Source: Microbacterium nymphoidis
GTDB taxonomy: Bacteria; Actinomycetota; Actinomycetes; Actinomycetales; Microbacteriaceae
Assembly: GCF_021044885.1 (NCBI RefSeq)
Contig: NZ_JAJNOD010000002.1
Location: 310,001 to 374,000 of the forward strand
Direction: 5' to 3'
Length of the DNA stretch: 64,000 nucleotides
A program made the translations under genes and the position numbers. Of this stretch, positions 8,863 through 17,052 are shown in pieces (position 1 is the stretch's first letter; the number at the start of each line of letters is the position of its first letter). The notes below the pieces were generated by a model that saw only the letters and a program-made list of their open reading frames with translations, was not told where the DNA came from and did not search any database.

Positions 8863-9046
8863 TATATCGCACAGATCCTACGAGAGCAAGTGCGCACTGC
8901 GTTGAGCGGGCACTTGCGTGCGCAGATCGCTCATGCGGCGAAGATCTGAATACACCAATGCGGCTATCCAGCAAGATTGACGCGAGTGGCGCGTCCTCTG
9001 CCGTCGTTACTGGACACGAAACGAGCGCTGAGGTTACGTTCGGGGG

Positions 9047-9592
9047 ATGGTCACCACGGTTCCAGACGAGGAGTCAGGGGATCGGAGCAAACTCGATGAG
9101 TTCTTTGCCCGGGCCTCTGCACCCATGCGATCTGTCACGAAGGCTGTGGCCTGGGAGATCGTGAGTCCACCGCTGTTCGGTTTCCCCGGAACCCTCGCTG
9201 AGGATGAGGTTGACGGCACCTCTCTGGTCGGCGGGACATACTGGCGTTCGCTCCCTGTGCGGGACGACGCACAGCGTCCGATCGTCGCGCTGATGACGGG
9301 GGTTCAGGGCGATGTCGATTTCGTCGAGGACGATTTCAGGCGGAGCCACCCACCGCGGTGGAACATGACGGCGGCTGTGACCGTCGAACTCCGCGGCGGT
9401 GAGGTCCTGGTGGCGTCGACGGCCGACGGCGTGGCGCGCTTCGACCTCCCTCACGACCGTTTCCTCCTCGTGCACGTCGTGGGAGCAGTCCCGGAGAATG
9501 CGCTGACGATTCGGGAAACCGGTTCGGTAACGAACCTGATCGAGAATTGGGAGACTGCGATCGAAAACGCCTGGGCGTCATCGCCGACATAG
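9047..9592 (+). CDS. Hypothetical protein, 181 residues
   Basis: I do not recognise this protein. It has no signal peptide and no membrane segment. The middle contains short alternating strands (LVGGTYWRSLPV, IVALMTG, DFVEDDF, WNMTAAVTVELRGGEVLVAS) and the C-terminus ends in an acidic helix. It is a single gene read away from the glycosidase operon, and both share the 234-base divergent gap. The start is the ATG at 9047; there is no clear ribosome-binding site, only GGGGG directly before it. Codon use matches the surrounding genes, with G or C at most third positions, which supports a real gene. Confidence 0.55.
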   Translation: MVTTVPDEESGDRSKLDEFFARASAPMRSVTKAVAWEIVSPPLFGFPGTLAEDEVDGTSLVGGTYWRSLPVRDDAQRPIVALMTGVQGDVDFVEDDFRRSHPPRWNMTAAVTVELRGGEVLVASTADGVARFDLPHDRFLLVHVVGAVPENALTIRETGSVTNLIENWETAIENAWASSPT

Positions 9593-9923
9593 AGCGCATT
9601 TGTCCTTCGCTGATCCACGTTCGAGAAGCCGCACAGGGGCACGGATATCTGAGGGGAACTCAGGATCGTCCCCAGAGTGCCAGTGAGCCGCGCATGCCAT
9701 GTGTGCACCCTCGACCGTCGTAGATGCCTGCACATCTGGGTATCAGGTGTGTCAGTGTTGTGCGGCGCTGCCGATCGGGAGGCACGATTCTCTCTCCCGA
9801 GGACGTCGGCTCCGCGTCGCAGGCGAGTCCCCTGGTTCCTCTTGCTTGTCGTGAAGGTGAGCGAGGGCTCATCCGTTCCAGACGAGAGCATGCGCCGTCG
9901 GCCTGGGCGCCTAGGCTGACGGC
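9593..9923. other. Gene-free interval, 331 bases
   Basis: Short open frames cross this stretch on both strands, but none shows a ribosome-binding site, recognisable domain or consistent codon pattern. I see no strong hairpin. It must hold the promoter of the phosphatase gene that starts at 9924. Confidence 0.5.
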
Positions 9924-10715
9924 ATGAGTGTGGAGCTTCGGGACCTGGCCATCGACGTCGCACGGGAGGCGGGGGAGCTCGCCGCTCGCCGACGTGCAGA
10001 GGGTGTGCGGATCGCGGCGACGAAGTCCACGCTCGCTGACATCGTCACCGAAGCCGACCGCGAGGTGGAACGGCTCATCCGTGATCGGCTGGCGAGTGAG
10101 CGACCGGGTGACGGCATCATCGGCGAGGAGTACGACCCGGTCCCCGCGGATGGGCTGACCTGGATCGTCGATCCGATCGACGGCACCGTCAACTATGCGC
10201 AGGGTTTGCCGTTCTGGGCGGTGAGCGTCGCGGTGGTCTCGGGTCCCGCCCGTGTGGGGGAGTGGACGGCGGTCGCAGGTGCGATCTTCGCTCCCGCGAC
10301 AAACGAGATGTTCAGTGCAGCGGTCGGCGAGGGTGCGCGATTGGACGGCGTGGGCACGAGCGAGCGACTGCGGGTGGCGGAGCCGAGTGCGGCGGGCGAG
10401 CTGGTGGCCACCGGCTTCGGTTACGACCGGACGACTCATGCCGCTGACCTCGCCGAGATCGCGCGTGTGCTGCCCTTCGCCCGCGATCTGCGCCGGTTCG
10501 GTGCCGCGTCGCTGGATCTCGCCTCCGTGGCGGCCGGCCGCGTCGACGCCTATTCCGAACGGGATCTGAAGGCCTGGGATCACGCCGCCGGTGCCCTGCT
10601 GGTGATCGAGGCCGGAGGAACGGTGTCGTTTCTCGACGCGGAAGGCTCACGCCCGCGGATCGTCGCAGGATCTCCCGCCGCCCATGATCGCGTGATCGCG
10701 GCGCTGGCCGGCTGA
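9924..10715 (+). CDS. Inositol monophosphatase-family protein
   Basis: The 263-residue protein carries all the magnesium-site motifs of the IMPase family: IIGEEYDP (Glu pair), WIVDPIDGTVNY (central DPIDGT motif) and KAWDHAAG near the C-terminus. Family members hydrolyse phosphomonoesters such as myo-inositol 1-phosphate, histidinol phosphate or 3'-phosphoadenosine 5'-phosphate. In actinobacteria they can supply inositol for phosphatidylinositol or mycothiol, or complete histidine synthesis. No neighbouring gene points to one of these, so the substrate remains open. The start is the ATG at 9924; a 331-base gene-free interval separates it from the previous gene and 163 bases separate it from the next. 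Confidence 0.9.
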   Translation: MSVELRDLAIDVAREAGELAARRRAEGVRIAATKSTLADIVTEADREVERLIRDRLASERPGDGIIGEEYDPVPADGLTWIVDPIDGTVNYAQGLPFWAVSVAVVSGPARVGEWTAVAGAIFAPATNEMFSAAVGEGARLDGVGTSERLRVAEPSAAGELVATGFGYDRTTHAADLAEIARVLPFARDLRRFGAASLDLASVAAGRVDAYSERDLKAWDHAAGALLVIEAGGTVSFLDAEGSRPRIVAGSPAAHDRVIAALAG

Positions 10716-10786
10716 GGTCCTGGATTGCTAACAGAGTTCGCTCTTCGGATGGCTTTTTCAGCGGAGCGGGGGTAGCCTTTACCTGA

Positions 10787-10874
10787 TCGTTACTTTTGCT
10801 GACCCGCAGCGGAGTTCGGTCCGCCCCCTGAATCTGTTCGTGTCGCGGTTGTGCGGCCAACCCTGAGGTAACGA
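10787..10874 (+). promoter_or_regulatory. Candidate structured leader of the M23 peptidase gene
   Basis: TCGTTAC (10787-10793) pairs with GTAACGA (10868-10874), which lies just ahead of the TTG start at 10879 and contains part of the GAGGTAAC ribosome-binding region. A competing pairing joins TTACCT (10779-10784) to AGGTAA (10866-10871). Between them lie GC-rich segments that can fold further. Cyclic di-AMP (ydaO) riboswitches control many actinobacterial cell-wall hydrolases, but I cannot match that consensus here, so this is only a possible cis-regulatory RNA. Confidence 0.3.
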
Positions 10875-10878
10875 GTTC

Positions 10879-12054
10879 TTGTCGATAGATCACACCCGAG
10901 CCGGTGACGGCGCTGTGTCTGAAGCTGACCGCGACGAATCCGCTCCCGCCGACTCCGGTGCGCGCCTGACGCGCCGTGCCCTGCGCGCTCGCGCTGCCGC
11001 CGTCACGATCGCCGCCGCTGGCGTCGCTCCCGCCGACAATGCTGTCGCGCCCGCCGAGCCCGCCGCCGAGACCGTCGCACAGCGCCCACAGCCCTCGCGT
11101 CGGAGCGACGCGCGTCGCGCCCAGCAGAGCACAGCCGCGGAGGCGGCCCCCGGGCCGACTGTTCCCGTCGCGCACATCTCCGACGTCATCGCCGATCCCG
11201 AAGGCGACGCGTTCGCCGAGGCATCGCGCGTCTTTGCCGAGGCCGGTCACACGCAGGTGACGTCGATCATCGAGGAGAAGAGCGCGCCCGCTGACGCAAC
11301 GCTTCCCGTATCGGACCTTCCCGTCTACCTGCACGTCGCGCCCCGCAAGCGTCGCAACGTCCGTCGTATCGCGACCGCAGGTGCCTCCATCGGCGTTATG
11401 GGCGCTGCCGCGGCCCTGGTGTTCGCGATGGCGCTGCCGCCGTCGATCGGAAGCAGCTCGGCGGTCGCCTCGGTCGCCAGCACCGGACCGTCCACCGCCA
11501 AGGCCGACATCCAGGCGTTCGTCGCCTCCGGTGATGCCCTCACCGATGACCTCGCCCGCAGCGAGAACTACTCGACGATCTCGGGCGCTGAGCTCGCCCA
11601 GGAGAGCGGCATCCGCAACTACTCGTCGTCGGTCTTCGTGAACAACGTCTCCGCACCCATCCAGTGGCCCTTCGCCGTCGGCGTTCCCGTGGGCGATGGC
11701 TTCGGCATGCGCGATGGGCGTATGCACGAGGGAGCCGACTTCCAGCCGGGTGACGGGTCGCCGGTCCAGGCGATCGCCGACGGCACCGTTCGCATCGCCA
11801 CCGAGAACGGCGGCGCATACGGCGTGAACGTGTACATCGATCACGAGATCGACGGCCAGATCGTCACGAGCCATTACGCGCACATGCAGTACGGCTCGCT
11901 GCGCGTGAAGGCCGGGGACCAGGTGACAGTGGGCACCGTCGTCGGGCTCACGGGCAACACCGGTCGCTCGTTCGGTGCGCACATGCACTTCGAGATCATC
12001 ATCGACGGAAAGACCGTCGATCCGATCGCCTGGTTGCGCGCTCACACGGAGTGA
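10879..12054 (+). CDS. Membrane-anchored M23 (LytM) peptidase
   Basis: The 391-residue protein has an Ala/Pro-rich cytoplasmic N-terminus (about 1-155), one membrane span (about 165-190, GASIGVMGAAAALVFAMAL), a short linker and a C-terminal LytM domain (about 255-390). The zinc ligands are visible as MHEGAD (His283, Asp287) and HMHFE (His368 and His370). M23 enzymes are metallo-endopeptidases that cut peptidoglycan cross-links outside the cell. The start is a TTG preceded by GAGGTAACG; no ATG or GTG in frame fits better. The long disordered cytosolic segment is unusual and may link the hydrolase to cytoplasmic cell-wall or division proteins. The upstream leader may fold over the ribosome-binding site. 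Confidence 0.88.
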   Translation: MSIDHTRAGDGAVSEADRDESAPADSGARLTRRALRARAAAVTIAAAGVAPADNAVAPAEPAAETVAQRPQPSRRSDARRAQQSTAAEAAPGPTVPVAHISDVIADPEGDAFAEASRVFAEAGHTQVTSIIEEKSAPADATLPVSDLPVYLHVAPRKRRNVRRIATAGASIGVMGAAAALVFAMALPPSIGSSSAVASVASTGPSTAKADIQAFVASGDALTDDLARSENYSTISGAELAQESGIRNYSSSVFVNNVSAPIQWPFAVGVPVGDGFGMRDGRMHEGADFQPGDGSPVQAIADGTVRIATENGGAYGVNVYIDHEIDGQIVTSHYAHMQYGSLRVKAGDQVTVGTVVGLTGNTGRSFGAHMHFEIIIDGKTVDPIAWLRAHTE

Positions 12055-12117
12055 GTGGTCAATCGCCACCTCGATCATCTGGTACGCTGGATGAGTTGCC
12101 CCGGTGAGGGTGACAAC

Positions 12118-12189
12118 GCCCCGATAGCTCAGTGGCAGAGCACTTCCATGGTAAGGAAGGGGTCGTCAGTTCAATCCTGACTCGGGGCT
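12118..12189 (+). tRNA. tRNA-Thr (anticodon GGT)
   Basis: Acceptor arms GCCCCGA (12118-12124) and TCGGGGC (12182-12188) pair. The anticodon stem CTTCC/GGAAG encloses ATGGTAA with GGT at 12150-12152, and the T-loop is TTCAATC. The discriminator is T and CCA is not encoded. Confidence 0.95.
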
Positions 12190-12210
12190 CAAGGCATGAA
12201 AATGCCGTGC

Positions 12211-12284
12211 GGCAGGGTAGCTCAGTTGGTGAGAGCGCACGACTCATAATCGTGAGGTCGCGGGTTCAAGCCCCGCTCCTGCTA
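12211..12284 (+). tRNA. tRNA-Met (anticodon CAT)
   Basis: GGCAGGG (12211-12217) pairs with TCCTGCT (12277-12283) with two G-T wobbles. The anticodon stem CACGA/TCGTG encloses CTCATAA with CAT at 12245-12247. The first base pair and the anticodon stem lacking three G-C pairs suggest elongator rather than initiator Met; a lysidine-modified Ile isoacceptor is less likely. CCA is not encoded. It lies 21 bases after tRNA-Thr, probably in one transcript. Confidence 0.93.
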
Positions 12285-12290
12285 CAGATG

Positions 12291-12317
12291 AAAACCCCCG
12301 GTTCTTCCGGGGGTTTT
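12291..12317 (+). terminator. Intrinsic terminator of the tRNA-Thr/tRNA-Met transcript
   Basis: AAAACCCCCGG (12291-12301) pairs exactly with CCGGGGGTTTT (12307-12317) across a five-base loop, six bases after the tRNA-Met end. Confidence 0.85.
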
Positions 12318-12503
12318 GTCGTATCGGGGCTGGCGGACCGGAATGGTGGCTGATCGCTCACCGGGCGATCGGCCACGCGTGCAGTTCCTGCGCTCCGCGA
12401 GGCGGGGGAGGCGGGGCAACGACCGCTCGGGACGCCCACGACGTGCCGGCTGTTTCCTCTCACGTCCTGGAGCGCGGCCGCACTCCATGGCTACGATCGT
12501 GTC

Positions 12504-13139
12504 GTGCGCCTCCATGCCTCGCTCCGGCCCGTGATCGCCCTCGCGATCGCGGCCTCTGTCGCCCTGACAGTTTCGGCGTGCGCGACCGGCGCGGGTGGAA
12601 ACACGCCCGCGGACCCCGAGCGGATCGCCGAGAGCGCGAGCTCTCTCGGCATCACGCCCGAACTCGTCTACACGACCGATGTCGACGGCTACGATCTTGC
12701 GGTACAGTCGGTCGGCTCGACCGGCTCCAGCGGCATGTCGGCGTCGTGGTTCAGCGAGGCGCGCGGCGGGATACTGACGATCCGCACCGACTTCGGAGAG
12801 GTGACCGCCGAGAACTGCGCGGCGACTCCGCTCTTCGAGGCGCACGACGTGGCCGTGACCTGCGAAGAGGACGATGACGGACTCTGGCACCGGACTGCGG
12901 GAGACGCACACGAGTACGTAGCGACGCGTGACGATGTGCTCATCCGCGTGAGCGGCCGAGGCGCTTCGGAGGAGGACCTGCGGGCGGCCGCACAGGCAGT
13001 GCACGTGCCATCGGAGGCTGAACTCGAACTGCTCTTCTCCGATGCGCCCGAGCCGCCCGCGGGGATGCCGGTCGAGCGCGGCGACCTCCCCGAGCATGGC
13101 GACGGCGCCCCGATCGATCCGTCGGGCCCGGGTGGCTGA
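12504..13139 (+). CDS. Hypothetical lipoprotein, 211 residues
   Basis: The N-terminus is a lipoprotein signal with VSAC and the lipidated cysteine at residue 26. The mature domain of about 150 residues has no motif I recognise. Two further cysteines (in ENCAATP and VTCEED) could form a disulfide, as expected for an exported protein. The C-terminal 30 residues are rich in Pro, Gly and acidic residues (DAPEPPAGMPVERGDLPEHG) and look disordered. The start is a GTG; no strong ribosome-binding site precedes it. It is a single gene between the tRNA terminator and an MFS gene. Confidence 0.72.
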   Translation: MRLHASLRPVIALAIAASVALTVSACATGAGGNTPADPERIAESASSLGITPELVYTTDVDGYDLAVQSVGSTGSSGMSASWFSEARGGILTIRTDFGEVTAENCAATPLFEAHDVAVTCEEDDDGLWHRTAGDAHEYVATRDDVLIRVSGRGASEEDLRAAAQAVHVPSEAELELLFSDAPEPPAGMPVERGDLPEHGDGAPIDPSGPGG

Positions 13140-13314
13140 TCGCTGATCCTCCGGCGTGGCGGCGATGATCCTCCGGCAGAGCAGCGCTGATTTGTGTTCC
13201 CCATCAACGCGCCGTTCGTGTTCGCGTGCTCCGAGCCCGGCGGTGGGCGTCCGGTAGCGACGTGCTTGCTCCGCCGCCGCGTCATGACAAGAACCGCGCA
13301 CGTGCGAGGATCGA

Positions 13315-14631
13315 GTGGTGAGCTCTGCAGGTCCCGCCCCCGTTCGTGAGGGGCTGTGGCGCAGGCTCACCGCCTCGATGAATGACCCGGTGCTTCGCGC
13401 CCTCGTCACCTCGACAGCGGTGTCCCGGGTGGGTCGCGGGGTGTTCCTCACGGTCACCGTGCTCTTCTTCACGCAGATCCTCGGGCTCGGCGCGGGGGAG
13501 GCGGCGCTCGTGCTGGCCGTGTCCAGCGCGTGCGGGGTGGTCGCATCACTGGTGGGTGGATGGCTGTCCGATCGGCGCAGCGCGCGACGCATCGCATTCG
13601 CGTGCGAGGCCCTGGGCGGTCTGCTGCTGGCGGGATACGCGTTTGCCGGCGACTTCCTCTCCGCTCTGATCCTCGCCAGCCTCTCCGGATTCTTCGACTC
13701 CGTCGGGCACTCGGCGCGGTCCGCGATCATCGCCCGAGGGCTGGCTCCCGAGCGCCGCGTGCACGCCCGCGCGGTGCTGCGCACCGTCACGAACCTGTCG
13801 ATCGCTCTCGGCTCCGGCATCGCGGCGATTGCGCTCGCGCTCGGCACCGCGCCCGCCTACCGCGTGGTGATCCTCGCGGCGGGATTGCTGTGCGCGATCG
13901 GCTCCATCCCGCTGCTGCGGCTTCCCTCAAGCGTCGACGCCCCTGCCCGCAGCACGACTGCGCTGCGCACCGACACGGGGTCGATCAACACCGTCGCCCA
14001 GGCGGAGCGCAGCGACTGGCGGCGTCGCTCGCCCTGGCGGGATCCGCGCTACCTGCTGCTGACCGTCCTCTCGGCGGTGTTCGGCATGCAGTTCGGCGTG
14101 GCCGAGCTCGGCGTGCCGCTGTGGATCACGCAGGAGACCGAAGCACCGACCGTGATCGTGTCGGTGCTACTCGTCCTGAACACCGCGCTGGTGGTGCTCT
14201 TCCAAGTGCGTGCCTCGCGCGGCACCCACGACATCCGCGTGGCCGGACGCGTGACGATGATCGCGGGCTGGCTCATGGCCGGTGCCTGCTTCATCTACGC
14301 GCTCGCAGCTGGCCTTCCCACCTGGGCCGCCATCGCGGTGCTCGTCCTCGGTATGGTCGCCCACACCTTCGCGGAGATCCTCTCCCAGGCGGGAGCGTGG
14401 GGACTCAGCTTCGAGCTGGCGGATCCCGTGCGCGCGGGCGCGTACCAGGGAGTCTTCGGCATGGGCTTCTCGCTCGGCGCACTGGCATCGCCGATGGTCG
14501 TCAACGCCACTGCGCTCACCTACGGGCTCGCGGGGTGGGGGATGCTCGCCCTGATCTTCCTCCTCGCCGCCGCCGGCATCATGCTGATCGCCCGCCGTGC
14601 CGCATCGGTGGCGCCTCCCGCGGCGGTCTGA
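13315..14631 (+). CDS. MFS transporter
   Basis: The 438-residue protein shows about twelve hydrophobic segments and the MFS loop 2-3 signature GGWLSDRRSARR, near residues 80-92. It would be an inner-membrane secondary carrier; the family covers drug efflux as well as uptake. The start is GTG at 13315, with a second GTG three bases later equally possible. No regulator or metabolic gene flanks it to reveal the substrate. The gene is followed by a GC-rich gap with a tandem repeat. Confidence 0.85.
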   Translation: MVSSAGPAPVREGLWRRLTASMNDPVLRALVTSTAVSRVGRGVFLTVTVLFFTQILGLGAGEAALVLAVSSACGVVASLVGGWLSDRRSARRIAFACEALGGLLLAGYAFAGDFLSALILASLSGFFDSVGHSARSAIIARGLAPERRVHARAVLRTVTNLSIALGSGIAAIALALGTAPAYRVVILAAGLLCAIGSIPLLRLPSSVDAPARSTTALRTDTGSINTVAQAERSDWRRRSPWRDPRYLLLTVLSAVFGMQFGVAELGVPLWITQETEAPTVIVSVLLVLNTALVVLFQVRASRGTHDIRVAGRVTMIAGWLMAGACFIYALAAGLPTWAAIAVLVLGMVAHTFAEILSQAGAWGLSFELADPVRAGAYQGVFGMGFSLGALASPMVVNATALTYGLAGWGMLALIFLLAAAGIMLIARRAASVAPPAAV

Positions 14632-14762
14632 GCGCGAGGAGTCAGAGCGCGCGGGGTTCTCCTCGCGAGCCGGGGTCACCCCGAGCGTCCCCGCTCTTGC
14701 TCTGCGTGGCGTCTCGTGTTCGTCCGGGGCGCGTTCGGCCTGCTCTGCGCTCTGTCCTCGGC

Positions 14763-14897
14763 ACCGGCTGGCGCCGCGCTGTCTTCCGCACCGGCTGGCG
14801 CGGCGCTGTATTCGGTACCGGCTGGCGGGGCGCGGTATTCGGTACCGGCTGGCGGGGCGCGGTATTCGGTACCGGCTGGGGCCGCGCTGTATCCGGC
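14763..14897. repeat. 27-bp tandem repeat, five full copies, in a gene-free gap
   Basis: ACCGGCTGG recurs at 14763, 14790, 14817, 14844 and 14871, exactly every 27 bases. Degenerate partial copies lie on both sides. Copies three and four are nearly identical (GTATTCGGT linking them) and the outer ones have diverged. The repeat lies in the 380-base interval 14632-15011 between the MFS gene and the TetR gene. Because 27 is a multiple of three, every frame through it gives a nine-residue peptide repeat. The plus-strand frame (SVPAGGARY) lacks a ribosome-binding site, so I do not call a gene. The rest of the interval shows no other feature apart from the site at 14995. Confidence 0.9.
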
Positions 14898-14994
14898 GCC
14901 GGGTGACGCCATGCCGGGCACTCGCCTGCCGCGTGCCTCTCCTTGCTCCGTGATTCTCATCGTGATCCATCTGTAACACTTACGAAACACGTCG

Positions 14995-15012
14995 TACCGT
15001 ATCGTTTCGGTA
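14995..15012. promoter_or_regulatory. Candidate TetR operator overlapping its own start codon
   Basis: TACCG (14995-14999) and CGGTA (15008-15012) are inverted around eight bases and reach into the ATG at 15012. The site lies where a TetR protein would repress its own gene and the transporter behind it. Function is inferred. Confidence 0.4.
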
Positions 15013-15626
15013 TGACCGCGACCCCCGCTGAGCGCACTGGCCGTCCCACCGACGAGGACCTCACCAGGCGCATCCTCGAGAGCGCGGCCCGGCTCCTGGG
15101 CGAGCGAGGTTATGCCGCACTGAGCGTGGAGCAGGTCGCGAAGGCGGCGGGGTGCGGCAAGACTGCGATCTACCGCCGGTACGCCGACAAGGGCGCGCTG
15201 GTCGCGGCCGTCCTGCAGTCTCAGGTGCGCATCGGCGAGGTTCCCGACTCCGGCGATGTCCGCGCCGATCTCCTGGAGCACGCGCTGCAGAACCAGCGCA
15301 ATCAGGAGCTGTCGCCCGAGCAGGGACACGGCCTGCGCGCCATGTTCGAGCCCGACGTCTTCCCGGCCCTCTGGGACGGGTTCTTCCAGCACCGCAGAGC
15401 GCAGGGGATCGAGATCATCGACCGCGCCATCGCCCGTGGCGAGCTCCCCGACGACGTCCACCATGACGTCCTCCTCGACACGATCGCCGGACTCACCCTG
15501 TACCGGCAGTCGGTCAAACGCATTCGCATCGCCGAGCACTCCTACGTCGACATCATCGACGCGCTCGTCTCACGCCCGCCGCGTCGCTCCGGCGACTCCG
15601 ACGAACAGGTCCACCATGTCCATTGA
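15012..15626 (+). CDS. TetR-family transcriptional regulator
   Basis: The 204-residue protein has a typical TetR N-terminal helix-turn-helix (about residues 20-65, LSVEQVAKAAGCGKTAIYRR) and a helical ligand-binding domain. TetR proteins commonly repress an adjacent efflux gene and release DNA on binding a small molecule. The ATG at 15012 starts the protein; the open frame extends upstream, but only through sequence lacking the family pattern. The 3' end overlaps the following MFS gene by 11 bases in a different frame, so regulator and transporter are transcribed together. An inverted repeat overlaps its start. Confidence 0.88.
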   Translation: MTATPAERTGRPTDEDLTRRILESAARLLGERGYAALSVEQVAKAAGCGKTAIYRRYADKGALVAAVLQSQVRIGEVPDSGDVRADLLEHALQNQRNQELSPEQGHGLRAMFEPDVFPALWDGFFQHRRAQGIEIIDRAIARGELPDDVHHDVLLDTIAGLTLYRQSVKRIRIAEHSYVDIIDALVSRPPRRSGDSDEQVHHVH

Positions 15627-17049
15627 CGCCCCCGTCACCCAATCCCTGCCCAAGGTCAGCGCTCGCGCCGTCGTGGGCTTCCTCATCTTCTGCGAGCTCG
15701 CGAGCGGTTTCGTTCAGGGCTTCTACGCCCCGCTGCTCGGCGAGATCGCCGGCCACCTGAAGGTGTCCGACGCCGACATCACCTGGTTCCTCACCGTGCA
15801 GACGCTCGCCGCGGCGGTCTGCGTACCCCTGCTGTCCAAGCTCGGCGACATCTTCGGTCATCGCCGCATGCTGCGCATCGCCGTGATCTCCGTGTTGATC
15901 GGAACCCTCGTCACCGCTCTGCTGCCGAACTACCCGCTGGTGCTCGCCGCCCGCATCCTGGTGGGGCCGCTCGCCGTCTGGCTGCCTCTGGAGATCGCCC
16001 TGGTGCACAACCGCATCAAGGGCGAGACCGCCCGCACGTCGATCGGTCTGCTGGTCTCCTGCCTCACCGGCGGCGCGATCCTCGGCACCATCTCCGCCGG
16101 GGTGTTCTCGGCGCTGCTGCCGAGCCTCACCCTCACGCTCCTCATTCCCGTGCTCTTCGTCGCGGTGAGCGTGTACGCGGTCTTCTTCAAGGTGCCGGAG
16201 TCCACCTCTCGCACCGGCGCCAAGGTGGACGTGCTCGGCTTCATCGGCATCGGACTGGCCATGATCGTCCTGCTGTTCGGCCTCCGGCTCGCCTCCAGCG
16301 AGGGCTTCGGATCAGCCGCCACGATCGGCACCCTCGCGGCCGCGGTCGTGATCTTCGCGCTCTGGGTGCTGTGGGAGCTGCGATCGTCATCGCCCGCGAT
16401 CGATGTGCGCCTGATCGTCTCGCGCCGGATGGGGCCGGTGTATCTCACCGCCTTCCTCTTCGGCATGGTGATGTTCGGCGCGCAGTCGCCGTCCACCACC
16501 TTCCTCACCGCAGATCCCGCCCAGACCGGATACGGCTTCGCCGCCAGTGCGGGCACGGCCTCCGCCGTCACGGCCGTCGTCACCATCCTCGCGACGATCG
16601 GCGCCGCCACCTTCGCACCCATCGCACGCCGGGTCGGCATCCGGACCGTGCTCGTGACCGGCGCAATCCTGGCCGCAAGCGGCTCGCTCGTACAGATCGC
16701 GTTCCACGACCAGCTGTGGCAGATCTTCCTGGTCTCGGCCATCAACGGCACCGGCATGGGCCTGCTGCTCGGTGCGCTGCCCGCGCTCGTCGCGGAGGTG
16801 GCTCCGAGCGACCAGACCGGCATCGCGACCGGTGTGTACAACTCCCTCCGCACCCTCGGCGGCTCCGCTGCCGGCGCCGTGTTCGCCGTGATCCTCGCCG
16901 GCTTCACCGCCTCCGGTTCGCTGTCCTCCTCGATCGGCGGCTACGTCACGATCTGGGCCGTCTGCGCCGGAGCCTTCCTCATCGCCGCCGTGGCACTGGC
17001 GTTCATGCGCATGCCGAGCCCGGCCGACACCACCACCACGAAAGGCTGA
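15616..17049 (+). CDS. MFS transporter (DHA2-like)
   Basis: The 477-residue protein has about fourteen hydrophobic segments and the MFS signature LSKLGDIFGHRRM (about residues 75-87). A 14-span layout is typical of the DHA2 drug/proton antiporters. The ATG at 15616 lies inside the end of the TetR gene. The M20 amidohydrolase gene starts three bases after its stop, so the three genes form an operon. The transporter may export the toxic ligand sensed by the TetR protein, or import or export an N-acyl amino acid cut by the amidohydrolase. Confidence 0.87.
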   Translation: MSIDAPVTQSLPKVSARAVVGFLIFCELASGFVQGFYAPLLGEIAGHLKVSDADITWFLTVQTLAAAVCVPLLSKLGDIFGHRRMLRIAVISVLIGTLVTALLPNYPLVLAARILVGPLAVWLPLEIALVHNRIKGETARTSIGLLVSCLTGGAILGTISAGVFSALLPSLTLTLLIPVLFVAVSVYAVFFKVPESTSRTGAKVDVLGFIGIGLAMIVLLFGLRLASSEGFGSAATIGTLAAAVVIFALWVLWELRSSSPAIDVRLIVSRRMGPVYLTAFLFGMVMFGAQSPSTTFLTADPAQTGYGFAASAGTASAVTAVVTILATIGAATFAPIARRVGIRTVLVTGAILAASGSLVQIAFHDQLWQIFLVSAINGTGMGLLLGALPALVAEVAPSDQTGIATGVYNSLRTLGGSAAGAVFAVILAGFTASGSLSSSIGGYVTIWAVCAGAFLIAAVALAFMRMPSPADTTTTKG

Positions 17050-17052
17050 ACC

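Noticed and set aside
9451..9963. 170-residue minus-strand frame in and around the gene-free interval
   Set aside because: It overlaps the ends of two plus-strand genes, has no recognisable domain and no ribosome-binding site.
10716..10878. ydaO (cyclic di-AMP) riboswitch ahead of the M23 gene
   Set aside because: The gene context fits, but I could not match the conserved core of that riboswitch; only a generic structured leader is reported.
12118..12284. tRNA-Thr/tRNA-Met pair as an integration site for a mobile element
   Set aside because: No integrase, no direct repeat of a tRNA 3' end and no shift in composition are visible downstream.
14716..14976. 86-residue plus-strand frame through the 27-bp repeat
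   Set aside because: No ribosome-binding site, no conserved domain, and the repeat keeps every frame open by its period alone.
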